From contig CM066994.1 in the NCBI GenBank assembly GCA_033977485.1, positions 48,447,155 through 48,511,154 on the forward strand: DNA of 64,000 nt, given 5' to 3'. Under the pieces are notes generated by a model. It made no database searches and was not told where the DNA came from. It saw nothing but the letters and a program-made list of their open reading frames with translations. Positions 9,508 through 21,957 of the stretch are shown here, piece after piece. A program made the position numbers and the translations under genes. Positions within the stretch are counted from its first letter, which is position 1; every line of letters starts with the position of its first letter. This DNA comes from Hydrangea macrophylla. Lineage: Eukaryota > Streptophyta > Magnoliopsida > Cornales > Hydrangeaceae.

Positions 9508-12500
9508 TGTAGACACCCCAATTTTGACCGAACTATTAAACTTAGGGGGATTTACCTCTAGAAATCAATGATGAATAATATCCCGACGATTTTCTTCAAG
9601 TTCATCGCTTCGACTTCTGAAAAGCTTCAAGTTCCCAAACCTTGCTCCAAATACCCCTAGATTTGGCTAATCACTGACCATATGTCTCGAGCTCACTAGA
9701 TCATGGGTTACTTTCTAAAAAAAAAATGGAATAGATTAAATAATAATAATAATAGTAGTAATGATATTTTCTAAAAATAACATTGTTTCTCATATTTTTT
9801 TTAGATTCAAAAAGAAAGAAAAAAAAAAAGAAAGAAAGAAAAAGATACTATTTGGTGACTCATATGATTAATTTAGATTTAAAATGAATTGTGTCTATAC
9901 ATACATATATATATATAAGAAAAGGAAAATAATAAAAGAAAGTATCCCATGTGATTTGGAGAGTTAGAGATTCCTTGACATATTCCTAATACAAAGTAAA
10001 TACCCAAAAAGCCCTTTGTTGGGCACTAATCTCCCATGTGCTTTGAAGATGCACTAGAATGTTCCTTTATTCTAGCCAACTTAAATGTCTTTCAAGTTTC
10101 TTGAAATTACATAGAAGTGTCATGGAGAGTTAGAGATGTCATAGAATATTCCTAACCCACCCCAAATTGACCTATCTACCCTTATCTTAGCCCCTAAGAT
10201 AATGAAAGTCTATAAAAAAAACCCCATTTTCTCTCATTTTGAAGGGGGGTCACTTGAATTATATAGAGAAATATTGGGAGAGCTTTAGAGGAAAAAATAT
10301 CGAGAGAGAAACTCTACCAAATCTCATACCCAAAACTCCACCAAATCTTTACCCAACCATCAAATCACCATTGAACGAGCTTGAAGCTTGAGGAAGAAGA
10401 AGATGAAAAGCTTGAGGAATTCAACATCTATACAAGTTTTGAGAAGATCTAGAGGTAAAGCCTTCAAATCTATATATATAATAATTCAATCAAAAATTCC
10501 TAGTTCTAGGATCTTTACACATTTTCAAAACCTCTCTTCCTACCTCATTTCATCACACTCCACATAGAATTTGTGATTGATCTCATAGTAGTTCATTAGT
10601 TTGGATCTAAATAAGCCTTGGGTTTAGAAGTATAAGTTGGTTTTAAAGAATTTGTTCTCTTGAATTTTCTTAAGTGAACCTTGATTATTTTTTTTATTCA
10701 TAAGGTTTTATATGCTCTTTTGAGTTGGATTCCTTAGTTTCCTATGATCCTATGATTCATATGGAGATTAAGATGGATCATGGTCATATTTACACATAGT
10801 TGGTAAGATTCAAGTCTTAACTCATGACTTGGATCTTCTTACTAAGAATCTTATGGAATTAATATTATATTCCATACAGATTTGAGTGGTTTTAGGTCTC
10901 ATTTAGTCCCCAAGGATCGATCATTAATTTAAGAGGGGAATAGGATATCATGACTCTACATTCCTCAAGAACCATATATTTGAGAGAGCAATTAGATATA
11001 GATTTCCATATTTTATATTAAAAAGTTCATAAAAATAAGGAAGACTTTAGGATTCTCTTGCTAGGTCTCCAACTATAAGATCTATGATGGAAATTCATTA
11101 AGGCTAAATCTATGGATCTCCTTATCATTTGTTCTAAATAATCATAATCATACTTGATCCTAGTTCTCTCTAGAATCATGGATCAAGTTGGTTTCAAAAA
11201 TATGAACACTAATCTAACAATGGTGATGTGAATCCTTAATCCCACTGTGATAAAAGATTTTTCATTAAATCATGGTCCATGAGAATGGGATGAGACCAAT
11301 TGGAGAATGTTCATGACTCATTTAAGTACCTCTATGGTTTTTGTTTTGATGAAATTCCATGTTTAAGATGGTTTGGTCTTATGATTTCAAAGCAAGCAAC
11401 TCTCTGTCCGAAATTCTAGAGCAGTAAGTCCGTTTTAAAATTAATAAATCAGAACCTTAACTGACCTTTATTGGCCTCTAATAATTTTTTTGGGTAGTTT
11501 AATGTGTTAGGAAGAAACCCTAAAAAGATCTAAGTGTTTCTCATTTTTTTTTACTATTTTTAGAAAATCGTACAAGATCTCTGGACAGAGAGTTGCAGAT
11601 TCCTGAGTGATGTCTAGTATTTTCCCTATTCCCGGAGATCTAACCATTCAAACCTTGATTTTCTTTTTGGGTTAGAAACTAGACTCACAGAGGCATGTCA
11701 TATCCAAAAATCATTAAGATTCAACCGTTGAAATTATGTTTTTTCTATCTTTGAAAGTCTGGTCTGCTCTCTGTAATTCATGAGAAACTGTCACTATTTT
11801 TGTCTAATCTTATTTATTTCAACTTAAATGGTCTCCTAATGCCTTAGGGCTCAAACCATGTTTTGAATAATGATAATTAAGCTTAAATCCAGAGGCTAAG
11901 TGATCCAAGTTAGTGAATAATTCATAACTTGTTCTTATTCATATCCATGTATTCATCCATGTGCATTGCTACTTGTAGTTAGGATCTAGTTTTAGGTTAA
12001 AATGTCTTTAATTAAACCTAATTGTGAATTCTTCATAGTCATGTTGGGATTATATTACTTTTATATGTACAATGCATTACCGCCTAGTTGAGACTTGCAT
12101 ATCTATAGAGGTGATATGTTTTCAACTAATTAGAGGGAATCCATAAATAGGTCAATACTTTCGATGCTTGATAGATTTAAGGTAAAAGTTTAGGGTTGAT
12201 TATTTGATATCTTTGATCAAGGCATGTATACTAATATTTGTTTTGTAGCGCATTTGAGGTACAATTTCTCAACCCTTCTCTAGTTTAATTTACTTCTTTG
12301 ATTTTAAATGATTTTCGACTCCATGTGCGACACCTTAGACTAGGTCTTGCCTTATGTGTTTATACGTGTTAGAGACCTTTTCTTAGGTTTTATTTTATAT
12401 GTATGCATTGCACGTTTCTATTTCACAGCCGGATCCCGGGTTAGTTCTCTAGTTTCCTATTTGCACATCATTTTGCTTGCTACTTGAATTATGTGGATTA

Positions 12501-12854
12501 TGAATGCTATTTTATCGTTAGCAATTTTGCACCCTTTTCAACATGCTTGTGTAATGTATTATTTATATATATGTATTAGTTGAGGGCATGCTTAGATTAA
12601 TAATTCGATTAAAGTGGATGTTGAGTAGAGGCCTATCACGAGATAGGATGAGAGGGGGTGTTTTAGTCCGTCGGGCTCCTTCCCCTCTCATTCCATAATC
12701 CCCGGACCTAGAAATTTTTGGTTTCGCAAAAGATCAGATGCTTTAAAATGGTTTCTTAATTTTCCCTTTAAAAATTAAGTGGTGACTCTTTGTATTTGAA
12801 ATTTGAAAAATGAGTTTAGAAAATAAAAAGTGGGCCCAATTGCCGGTATCCACA
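9508..12854 (+). mobile_element. solo LTR of family B, nested in a sister LTR
   Basis: This is a complete 3.35 kb LTR from TGTAGACACC to TATCCACA with target duplication CCCGA at 9503-9507 and 12855-12859. No primer site or interior adjoins it, so it is a solo LTR left by LTR-LTR recombination. It carries a TATA box 'gtctataaaa' at 10208-10217 and an inverted repeat ATGAGAGGGG / CCCCTCTCAT at 12648-12657 and 12682-12691. There is no supported ORF in it. Confidence 0.93.
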
Positions 12855-15417
12855 CCCGACGATTTTCTTCAAGTTCATCGCTTCGACTTCTGAAAAGCTT
12901 CAAGTTCCCAAACCTTGCTCCTAATATCCCTAGATTTGGCCAATCACTGACCATCTATCTCGAGCTCGCTGGATCATGGGTTACTTTCTAAAAAAATGGA
13001 ATAGAATAAATGATAATAATGACATTTTCTAAAACTAACATTGTTTCTCATATTTTTAGATTCAAAAAGAAAAAAAAAAGAAAAGAAAGAAAAGAAAAAT
13101 ATACTATTTGGTGACTCATATGATTAATTTAGATTTAAAATGAAAAATGTGTCTATACATACATATATATATATATATATACATATATAAGAAAAGGAAA
13201 ATAATAAAAGAAAGTATCCCATGTGATTTGGAGAGTTAGAGATTCCTTGGCATATTCCTAATCCAAAGTAAATACCCAAAAAGCCCTTTGTTGGGCACTA
13301 ATTTCCCATGTGCTTTGAAGATGCTCTAGAATGTTCCTTTATTCTAGCCAACTTAAATGCCTTTCAAGTTTCGTGGAATTACATAGAAGTGCCATGTAAA
13401 GTTAGAGATGCCATAGAATATTCCTAACCCACCCCAAATTGACCTATCTACCCTTATCTTAGCCCTAAAGATAATGAAAGTCTATAAAAAAAAAAAACCC
13501 ATTTTCTCTCATTTTGTGGGGGGTGGGACACTTGATTATACAGAGAAATATTGGGAGAGCTTTAGAGGAGAAACATATAGAGAGAGAAACTCTATCAAAT
13601 CTCATACCCAAAACTCTACCCAACCATCAAATCACCATTGAAGGAGCTTGAAGCTTGAGGAATTCAACATCACTACAAGTTTTGAGAAGATCTAGAGGTA
13701 AAACCTTCAAATCTATATATATAATTATTCAATCACAATTTATAGATCTAGGATCTTTACATATTTTCAAAACTTCTCTTCTTACCTCATTTCATCACAC
13801 ACAACATAGAATTTTTGATTGAATTTTCATGTATTATTCTCATTGATTTGGATCTAAATAGAGCTTTGGATTTAAGATTAAATGAGTATTGACTTGAATT
13901 TTTTGAGTAACTTTTGATTTCATTTCTTTTGTTTAGTTTCTTCTCATAGGATCTATGAGATCTTCAATATCTCACTAGATCTCTTTGAGTTTGATCCTCT
14001 AGTCTCCTATAATTCTATGATTTATATGGAGAGTAGGTTGATCATTGTTACATCCACACTTGCTTGGATGGATTCAAGACTCATTCCATGAGTTGGAGCC
14101 TCCAAACTTGAGAATCTCATAGAGTTCCCTCTATATTCTATGAAGGTTCATGTGGATTCAATCATATTTAGTCTCCAAAGACATATGATTTGAGAGGAGA
14201 TTTGAATAAAATGGATCTAAATCCCTTAAAGAACATATGTTTGGGAGAGGGATTAGGTATAGTTTGAGTATAATTAAAGTTTTGAATACCAATTCTACAA
14301 ATGGCACAGTGAGTTTACTAACCAATTGTGATCAAAGGATTTTTTTCATAAAATCATGGTCCATTGGAATTGAATGAGACCAATTGGAGAGCGTTCATAA
14401 CTCATATATATACCACTAGAACTTTTGTTTTAATGAAATTTTATACTTAGGACAGTTTGGCCCTATGATTTGTGAGTAGGTTGCTCTCTGTCCAAATTTT
14501 CAGAACAGTAAGTTCATCTTAAAATAAGTAAATCAGAGCCTTAATTAAGTTTTTTTAACTCCAAATAATTTTTTCTAAGTAGCTCAATGTGTTAGAAAGA
14601 TGCTCTAAAAAGACCAAAGTGTTTCTCATATTTTTACTATTTTTAGAAAATCATACAAAAACTTAGGACAGAGAGTTGCAGATTCCTGAGTGATGTTTAA
14701 TGTTTTCCATATTCCCAGAGATTCAACTGTTGGATATTTGATTTTCTTTTTGTGTCACGCCCCGACGTAGCATAATACAGGAAAGCATTTAATTTCCTTT
14801 ATGGACTCGTAGGTCGTGACAATTGAGTATGACCAATTGTCCCTGCAAAAAAAAATAACTTAACAACATTTCTAAAAGAAAGGATACTAATAAACATAAG
14901 CTCCAGAATTTAAAACTTACTAACTATTACATAGGTCGAGGTTTTAGGCACAAAACGCCCTTATTCAAATTCTAACAAGGTTTATTACAACTCTGAAAGG
15001 AAAGACATAAGGAATATAAAACAGCTCTTCTGGAACACCTCCGGTCATCTAACTAGCATAGTCAACGAACTCTGGCTGCTCCTGACCTGGAAAATCTGGA
15101 CATAGAGTCCAGGACGCATCGACGCCGTCAGCTTATGAAAGCTGGTGAGTAAAATAAACATGTGCTCGCAATATATATATAAGCATATAGAACAAAGGTA
15201 CAAATTAACATTAACAGTAATATATTCAAGGTTCCAATTTCAACAAAAATCACGGGGGAATATAGCAAGAAATAAATACGAAATTGTACATGAATTGTGT
15301 AATATCTTATCTTGCCAATTCTTTTCTTTAAAACAACCCAATTCAAACAACACATCATCTCAGATACCAGGAGTAATAACTACTCAGTCATCCAATTCAC
15401 ACGCTACACTATCGCCT

Positions 15418-15772
15418 CCAATACCAGGAATACTATCCGATCGGTATTGAAGTCACACACCACACTACTGTCTCAGATACCAGGAATACTATCCGATCGA
15501 TATCTAGGCCGATCACAACCAACCATCGCTCCGGATATCAGGAATACTATCCGATCAATATCCGAAACGCGCGCCTTAGATACCAGGAATACTATCCGAT
15601 CGATATCTAAGTCGTACACAACACTATCACCATCGCTTCGGATATCAGGAATACTATCCGATCAATATCCTAAACGCGCGCCTTAGATACCAGGAATACT
15701 ATCCGATCGATATCTAAGTCGTATACAACACTGTCGCCTCCAATACCAGGAATACTATCCGATCGATATTGA
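15418..15772 (-). repeat. array of seven hairpin units in Tekay 3' LTR
   Basis: Seven units share the core AGGAATACTATCCGATC. Each unit is flanked by arms that pair with each other yet differ between units: CAATACC with GGTATTG, AGATA with TATCT, GGATAT with ATATCC, TTAGATA with TATCTAA. Spacers of 10-35 bases are unrelated or only partly repeated. An eighth, degenerate unit is at about 15362. The same array is at 22625-22981 in the other LTR, with one arm base changed. Confidence 0.9.
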
Positions 15773-16065
15773 GGTCGCACACTAGACCGCCACCCTTTAC
15801 TCTTTCCACGCTTTATCCCACACATGCGGGTTGACACCACCTCGACCCTAATATGTATGTCAATGTTCACAGTTTGTAGCAACAATTATTAATCTCAAAC
15901 TGAATATTCTTTTCAACATAAATATCAGTCTCAAACTTTCTTACAAGTCCAATTTCTAACAGTGAGCCTTTAAAATAGTATATTTGCCAAACAGTTCCTT
16001 AAAAACTTTTAAAACCTTTTCCAAATAGTCCCTTATATAAAAATACAGAAACTGCTCAAACTGCC

Positions 16066-16240
16066 TGGTCGCACGAGCGGGTCGCGCGAGCGAAGGGGAG
16101 AACAAATCGCGCGAGCGGGTCGCGCGCGCGAAGGGGCAGAACAGGTCGCACGAGCGGGTCGCGCGCGCGAAGGGGGGGATTGGTTCGCGCAAGCGGATCA
16201 CGCGAGCGAGCCTCGCGCGAGCGGGTCGCGCGCGCGAGTT
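16066..16240 (-). repeat. CGCG-rich cluster in Tekay 3' LTR
   Basis: This 175-base cluster consists of TCGCGCGAGCG-type words. In element sense one unit (16213-16237) reads TCGCGCGCGCG, spacer ACC, then the arm CGCTCGCGCGA, nearly identical to the unit in the Athila-like LTR. Frames running through it on both strands are artefacts of the repeats. Confidence 0.85.
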
Positions 16241-16887
16241 GTTGCAGAATGTCATCTTCTTCGTTTTTCCCCTGTTTCTGGTTTTCAAACTGTATTTTAC
16301 CCATTTTCAGATTCTGTCTCAAACATGTCGTGCAATATATGAATCTCTTCGGTTTTCCGCGTAGATTAAGAATACGCGATCAATTTTAACTAATACGGAT
16401 TATATCGCTTGATTTTCACGATTTAAGTTAGAGTGTCAAAACTTTAAATCAACCGTTCGCCGCGATACGGATGAATTATTGCGTAGGATTCGAACCACAG
16501 CTTATTGGGACTAAGATCTTTCATTCCCAATTTACAGAATTGATTTTGGTTAACTTTTACAAAATTCCATTTTTAAGCTTCCATGGTGTATCACATATAT
16601 ATACACATATACACTCACATAAACACTGAATTATACATATATATATACGTTGAGAGTGAGTTTATAATACTCACAGAGTCTAATTACACAGAGAATTGAG
16701 ACCGAGAGTTTTCCGCCGTCGATTCCGTCGTCCAATTCTACTCCTCCGTTTGTGATCTTGAGATATATATATATATATATAACTATGTATGTATGAATGT
16801 GTGTGTGTTCTTGAGAGAATTGAGAGAATTGAGGGAGATTGAGAGAGAGTGAGAGAAGCAGAGAGTGAGAGATGAGAGACTGTTATA

Positions 16888-16900
16888 CATATATATAAAC
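16888..16900 (-). promoter_or_regulatory. TATA box of Tekay LTR
   Basis: On the minus strand AGTTTATATATAT is followed by a CT-rich stretch typical of a plant transcription start and leader. The counterpart in the 5' LTR is at about 24075-24088. Confidence 0.55.
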
Positions 16901-17240
16901 TGCCCAAAATTGGGCTCCAAGCAATGACTAGAAGTCATATGGTGTGGTTGAGCTCACGTGCTCCCACACCTAAAACGCGATATACACGCAGGTTTAAATC
17001 AAAACTGGTATTATACGATTGAAATAAAAATACAGAAATTATGATAGTGTAGGAATTAAATTCCCGGTTTACAAAAATATAGATATTGATTTTGAAACCA
17101 TAGAAAATATTTTTCTATATTTACGAAAATTACGGTTTAACCCCAAACATATATATATATATAAAGAAATAAAATCAAATCCTCATGAAAATGAAATGCA
17201 ATATTTATTTATTAATGAAAATAAAATACAGGGTGTTACA

Positions 17241-17256
17241 CTCTACCCACCTTAAC
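17241..17256 (-). other. polypurine tract of Tekay element
   Basis: Minus-strand 'taaggtgggtagag' abuts the start of the 3' LTR (TGTAACACCC on the minus strand). It is purine-rich and correctly placed to prime plus-strand synthesis. Confidence 0.8.
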
Positions 17257-17284
17257 AGAGATTTCGCCCCGAAATCTGAGCTAA

Positions 17285-18733
17285 CTAATCCTGAAACAAC
17301 TCGGGGTATCTAATCCTCATGTCTGACTCTAACTCCCACGACGCTTCTCCCTCATCATGATGCTTCCACTGAACCTTAACCAAAGGAATGTCCCTTCTTC
17401 TCAGCCTCTTGATACTCTGGTCAAGAATCCTCACAGGTCTATCCTTGTAGACAACATTCTGACTCGTCTCAATATCATCAAAATTAACCACATGTGAAGG
17501 GTCCCGTATGTATTTCCTTAACATACTGACATGGAACACGTTATGAACACCAGACATCTTTGGTGGCAACGCGAGTTGATAAGCCACTCTTCCAACTCGC
17601 TCCAAAACCTCGAACGGTCTGATGAAACGAGGTGCCAACTTTCCTCTTTTCTGACCAAAACGTACTACTCCTCGAACAGGTGAAACCTTAAGGAGTACGT
17701 GATCACCGATACTAAACTCCAAGTCCTTTCGACGTCGATCCGCATAACTCTTGTGTCTACTCTGTGCGGTTTTCTTTCTTTTTTTGACCAGTGAAATCTT
17801 CTCATTAGTCTCTCTTACTAACTCTGGTCCCAAAAGTTCGGTGTCTCCCACTTCAGCCCAACACAACGGAGATCGACATGGTCGTCCGTATAAGGCTTCA
17901 AACGGTGCCATCCCAATACTCGAGTGATAACTGTTGTTATACGCAAATTCGATCAATGGCAAGTGCGTCTCCCAAGATTCTTCAAAGTCAATTGCACAAG
18001 CTCTCAGCATATCTTCCATAATCTGATTAACACGCTCGATCTGTCCATCGGTATGAGGATGGAAAGCAGTACTCATCTTGAGCGAAGTTCCCATAGCCTT
18101 CTGTAAACTTTCCCAAAATCCTGAGGTAAAACGTGCATCGCGGTCAGATACAATCGACACAGGCGCACCGTGCAGTCGCACCACTTGCTGTAGATACATT
18201 CGACTCATCCTTTCTACTGGGTAAGTCATATTGTACGCGATGAAATGTGCAGACTTCGTCAGACGATCCACAATTACCCAAATCGCGTCATGATTCTGTT
18301 GTGACCGGGGTAATCCAACCACAAAATCCATAGTTATGTGTTCCCACTTCCATCCTGGAACAGGTAAGGGTTGCAACAATCCCGAGGGTCTCTGATGTTC
18401 GGCCTTCACTTGTTGACAAGTCAAACATTTAGACACAAACTTGGCTACTTCTCGTTTCATCCCTTCCCACTAGAAGTTTCTCTTCAAGTCTTCATACATC
18501 TTTGTCCCTCCGGGGTGTACTGTCAGTCTCGATTTATGTGCTTCTTCGAGAATATCTTTTCTCAAATTTTTGAAATCTGGCACACACAATATGTCTCGAC
18601 ATCGGTATCCTCCATCGGTCCCAACCTTCCATTTCGTAGGGTCCTTTTCTGACATCATGGCGAACCATGCTTGAAATTTCTCGTCTTCCTTTTGGGCCTC
18701 GATGATTCGACTCACAAGTGTTGGTTGTACCAT
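17285..18733 (-). pseudogene. Tekay integrase with C-terminal chromodomain, one nonsense codon
   Basis: This is the integrase part of pol. The N-terminal segment (18733 to 18473) holds the zinc-binding region around HPGGTKMYEDLKRNF; a TAG at 18470-18472 replaces a codon of the conserved Trp pair (apparently TGG to TAG). From the ATG at 18460 follow 391 residues: CLTC of the zinc finger (13-16), then the DDE core with D45 (TMDF), D106 (SDRD) and E142 (IERVNQ), 35 residues between the last two. Then come SRHKSYADRRR and the GPF-like region, and a chromodomain at about 350-391 (VQWKHHDEGEASWE). Integrase inserts the cDNA; the chromodomain would steer it to chromatin marks. This part is in another phase from RT because of a frameshift at about 18782. 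The catalytic triad itself is intact. Confidence 0.93.
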
Positions 18734-18779
18734 GAGGCATCCAAAGTGTTGCCCGACACTTCCCTCAGAAATCTGTATA

Positions 18780-20807
18780 TCAAAATTCTGCGATTGTCTC
18801 CAAGGCTTTCCAATCCTTTACCATCAATGACGCAATCATTCCTTGAGGTTTCCGACTTAGGGCGTCAGCGACTACATTAGCCTTACCAGGGTGGTACTCT
18901 AATGTAAAGTCGTAGTCCTTAATCAGCTCCATCCACCGATGTTGCCTCATGTTCAACTCCTTCTGAGTAAACAAATACTTAAGGCTCTTGTGGTCCGAGA
19001 ACAAATCAAACTTCTCCCCATAGAAGTAGTGTCTCCAGATCTTGAGCGCAAACACAACTGCTGCCAGCTCCAAATCATGAGTTGGGTAATTCAATTCATT
19101 TGGCTTCAACTGTCGTGAACCATAGGCTTTAACCTTACCATCTTGCATAAGGACACATCCCAATCCTTGATACGAGGCGTCACTAAAAATAGTGAACTTC
19201 TCACCATCCTTTGGTATCGCAAGTACTGGCGCTGTTGTCAATCTCTCTTTCAATTCTAGAAAAGCGCGTTCATGCTTATCAGTCCATTCAAACTTCAAAT
19301 CTTTCTTAGTCAAACCAGTTAACGGGACTGCTATCGTTGAGAAACCCTCTACAAATCTCCGATAGTAACCAGCGAGTCCCAGAAAACTTCTGACTTCTGT
19401 AGCATTGGTTGGCCGAGTCCAATTCACCACTGCATCAGTCTTTGATGAGTCAACCGCGATTCCTTGTTCCGAGATCACATGCCCGAGGAACTTAACTTCC
19501 TGAAGCCAGAATTCACACTTGCTGAATTTAGCATATAGGCGGTGATCCTTGAGAGTCTGCAACGCGATCCGTAGATGCTGTTCATGCTCTTCCTCTGACT
19601 TGGAATAGATCAAAATATCATCAATAAAGACAATAACAAATTGATCCAAATAGGGCTTGAATACTCTGTTCATCAAGTCCATAAACACAGCCGAAGCATT
19701 CGTCATCCCAAACGGCATCACTAAGAACTCATAGTGCCCGTATCTCATCCTGAAAGCAGTTTTAGGTATGTCTTCCTTCCGCACTCTCAACTGGTGATAC
19801 CCTGACCGTAGATCAATCTTAGAAAAGGTCGTGGCTCCTTGCAACTGATCAAACAGATCGTCTATCCGAGGTAAAGGATACTTATTCTTGATAGTAACCT
19901 TATTCAGTTCCCGGTAGTCAATACACAACCGCATCGTCCCATCCTTCTTCTTCACGAACAACACTGGTGCTCCCCAGGGTGAAGTACTTGGACGAACAAA
20001 ACCTAACTCTTCAAGTTCTTGAACTTGTTCCATCAGCTCCAATAGCTCTGTAGGGGCCATCCTGTAGGGAACTTTGGTTATAGGTCGAGTGCCTGGCACC
20101 AATTCCACACAGAATTCTATGTCCCTTTCCGGCGGTAATCCAGAAATATCTCGGAATACTTCCTCGAACTCTTTGATCACCGGTATTGATGATACTGTCA
20201 CCTCTGCACTGACAACCTCAATGTTTGCTAGGCATCTGGTGAGGAACATATCACCTGAAGGGTTACATTGGAAATCAAAGGGTCGATTCCCATTGTCCGC
20301 AAATGTGATCCTTTTCCTTGCACAATCCAACTTCGCATGATTCTTCTCGAGCCAATCCATTCCCAGGATTATATCAAATTCCTTCATCGACAGAACCACC
20401 AAACTCGCCAAAAGTTCACGGTCTCTTAACCGTAGAGGACAATCCTTACATACATGTAATAACTTGACGGTGGTCCCTAAGGGTGAGACAGCACTCAGAG
20501 CTTCATCTAAACGTTGCGGTACTATACCCAACTTTCGAACAGTCTTAACAGATATAAAGGAATGTGTAGAACCCGTGTCAAATAAAACTTTAACATGAGA
20601 GTTAAACAAGGTTAGAGTACCTTCCACTGCTCGTTGCTCAGGAAGTCCCTCCTCATAAGCACCTCCTACATATCCTGTTTCTTCATAACCTACAGCCTCG
20701 GGGATAACAGCATTCAGGCGGGCCTGTCCTTGCTGACCATAGTTACCTTTACTAGAAGCCTTGCATTCCGGACTTATGTGACCTGGCATGCCACAATTAT
20801 AGCACAC
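18780..20807 (-). CDS. Tekay zinc knuckle-protease-RT-RNase H (frame truncated by frameshift)
   Basis: The open stretch has 675 residues. A CCHC knuckle is at 2-15 ([14 protein letters not shown]) and protease at about 70-170, active site DTGS 77-80 and ILGMDW 147-152. Reverse transcriptase spans about 245-440, with [16 protein letters not shown], the MPFGMTNA motif, and catalytic FIDD at 395-398 (the FVDD/YVDD box). RNase H is at about 535-650 with D543, E580 and D605. It copies element RNA into cDNA. The ATG at 20807 is internal: the frame continues upstream through a TAA at 20934 to gag, so native translation would start at 21758. At the end, one extra T in a T run (about 18782-18785) creates TGA and separates integrase. 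All catalytic residues seen are intact. Confidence 0.93.
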   Translation of the reverse strand: MCYNCGMPGHISPECKASSKGNYGQQGQARLNAVIPEAVGYEETGYVGGAYEEGLPEQRAVEGTLTLFNSHVKVLFDTGSTHSFISVKTVRKLGIVPQRLDEALSAVSPLGTTVKLLHVCKDCPLRLRDRELLASLVVLSMKEFDIILGMDWLEKNHAKLDCARKRITFADNGNRPFDFQCNPSGDMFLTRCLANIEVVSAEVTVSSIPVIKEFEEVFRDISGLPPERDIEFCVELVPGTRPITKVPYRMAPTELLELMEQVQELEELGFVRPSTSPWGAPVLFVKKKDGTMRLCIDYRELNKVTIKNKYPLPRIDDLFDQLQGATTFSKIDLRSGYHQLRVRKEDIPKTAFRMRYGHYEFLVMPFGMTNASAVFMDLMNRVFKPYLDQFVIVFIDDILIYSKSEEEHEQHLRIALQTLKDHRLYAKFSKCEFWLQEVKFLGHVISEQGIAVDSSKTDAVVNWTRPTNATEVRSFLGLAGYYRRFVEGFSTIAVPLTGLTKKDLKFEWTDKHERAFLELKERLTTAPVLAIPKDGEKFTIFSDASYQGLGCVLMQDGKVKAYGSRQLKPNELNYPTHDLELAAVVFALKIWRHYFYGEKFDLFSDHKSLKYLFTQKELNMRQHRWMELIKDYDFTLEYHPGKANVVADALSRKPQGMIASLMVKDWKALETIAEF

Positions 20808-21758
20808 AATGTTCGGACGATCAGCACGCCTAGGTGCTCTGCAATCTTTAGCTCGGTGACCAGGAACTCCACAATTGAAGCAGTTATTGTTTTTGGCCCC
20901 TTCTATTGCTAGAGGCTGATATTGCTGTACTGCTTATGTCTGTTGAGGTTTCTTCCCTCCATCCCAGGTCCTTTTCTGTCCTTGAGGGTACCCTGGTTTC
21001 TGTCCTGAATAACTCTTCTGTGGAGGTCGATTTCCAAACGGCTTCGAGTTCTGACAACCATCATTCTCTAACCCCGTAGCCAATCTCACCAGAGTATCAA
21101 ATGACTGGCCCAAATGCCCCATAGTCAGATGTCGGAGAGACAAGTTAAGACCCCGGTGATACTTCTTGATTTTCTTCTGGGGAGTGTCCACCATATATGG
21201 AGCAAAGCGAGACAGACGCTCAAATCGAGTAGTGTACTCTCAGACAGTCAGCTTCCCTTGAGTCAACTCCATAAACTCTTTTTGTCTCTTGTCCTTCTCT
21301 TCTTCAGGAAAATACTTCTCGAGAAACCTTTCCTTGAACACCAGCCACGGCATTCTCCTTGCAGCTTCTTCCCCAATAGTCGCCTTTTCAGCATCCCACT
21401 AATCAGCCGCTGCATAAGACAACTGAAAGATAGCCAAACGCTTCTTCTCCAGATCAGTGCACTCTATGGTCTCAAAGATACGCTCCATCTGGCGTAGCCA
21501 CTGTTCCGCTTGCCAGGGTTCATCAGTCCCCGCAAAATACTCAGGTCGCAGGGCGCGAAACTCCTTGAGAAGCTTGTCTCCAGTCTCGTGGGCTTGCCTC
21601 CCATTCCCGTTGTGATTCCCATTCTGATTATTGTTCCTCGCATTCTGATCACTAACCCTCTCCAATCTTCTTACAAAAGCCTCGAACATTCCGGTTGGAT
21701 CTATTACCGGGGGTGCATCTTCAATAGCGGGACGATTCCTGAGATTTCTTCCAGCCAT
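20808..21758 (-). pseudogene. Tekay gag with three nonsense codons
   Basis: The ATG at 21758 (MAGRNLRNRP) starts gag in the same phase as RT. The Retrotrans_gag domain is recognisable from QWLRQMERIFE onwards and continues past the breaks through MPWLVFKERFLEKYFP and the segment around RFAPYM. A first CCHC knuckle ([14 protein letters not shown]) lies just upstream of 20807. Breaks are TAG at 21399-21401 (a Trp codon by family pattern), TGA at 21240-21242 and TAA at 20934-20936. All three are explained by single C-to-T or G-to-A changes, as expected from deamination of methylated cytosine. Gag would form the cytoplasmic particle. The element cannot now make full-length Gag-Pol. Confidence 0.9.
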
Positions 21759-21932
21759 ATCTTAAGAGAATGGTACCTATCCATCAATCAATAGAATACG
21801 GTCAACCTCTCGAGAAGAAAGAAAATATTCTAAACGATAGAAAATGACTAAACACGGAATGAAGTCGAACTATCTTATCTTAATTCTATCTTAACGGGAG
21901 ATCCTAGGTGTCTGGACAATTGGTCGAGCCAT

Positions 21933-21950
21933 AACCTGGCTCTGATACCA
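21933..21950 (-). other. initiator tRNA-Met primer binding site
   Basis: The + strand AACCTGGCTCTGATACCA equals the 3' end of initiator tRNA-Met, so the minus strand carries the primer site TGGTATCAGAGC. It lies seven bases inside the 5' LTR and fixes the minus orientation. Confidence 0.93.
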
Positions 21951-21957
21951 AAAAGCC

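Larger units (their letters stand above)
14753..17240 (-). repeat. 3' LTR of the Tekay element
   Basis: On the + strand it reads from TGTCACGCC to GGTGTTACA. It holds the hairpin array (15418-15772), the CGCG cluster (16066-16240) and, read on the minus strand, a TATA box at 16888-16900 followed by a CT-rich leader. Both arrays lie downstream of the TATA box and would be transcribed. Confidence 0.95.

Noticed and set aside
9429..9586. 79-base tandem duplication at the LTR start
   Set aside because: The far end at 12854-12859 shows it is a nested LTR with a 5-base target duplication, not a local tandem event.
15418..15772. CRISPR-like array (near-identical ~33-base repeats with variable spacers)
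   Set aside because: It lies inside the LTR of a plant retrotransposon, occurs identically in both LTRs, and the repeats vary in their arms; no cas genes or prokaryotic context.
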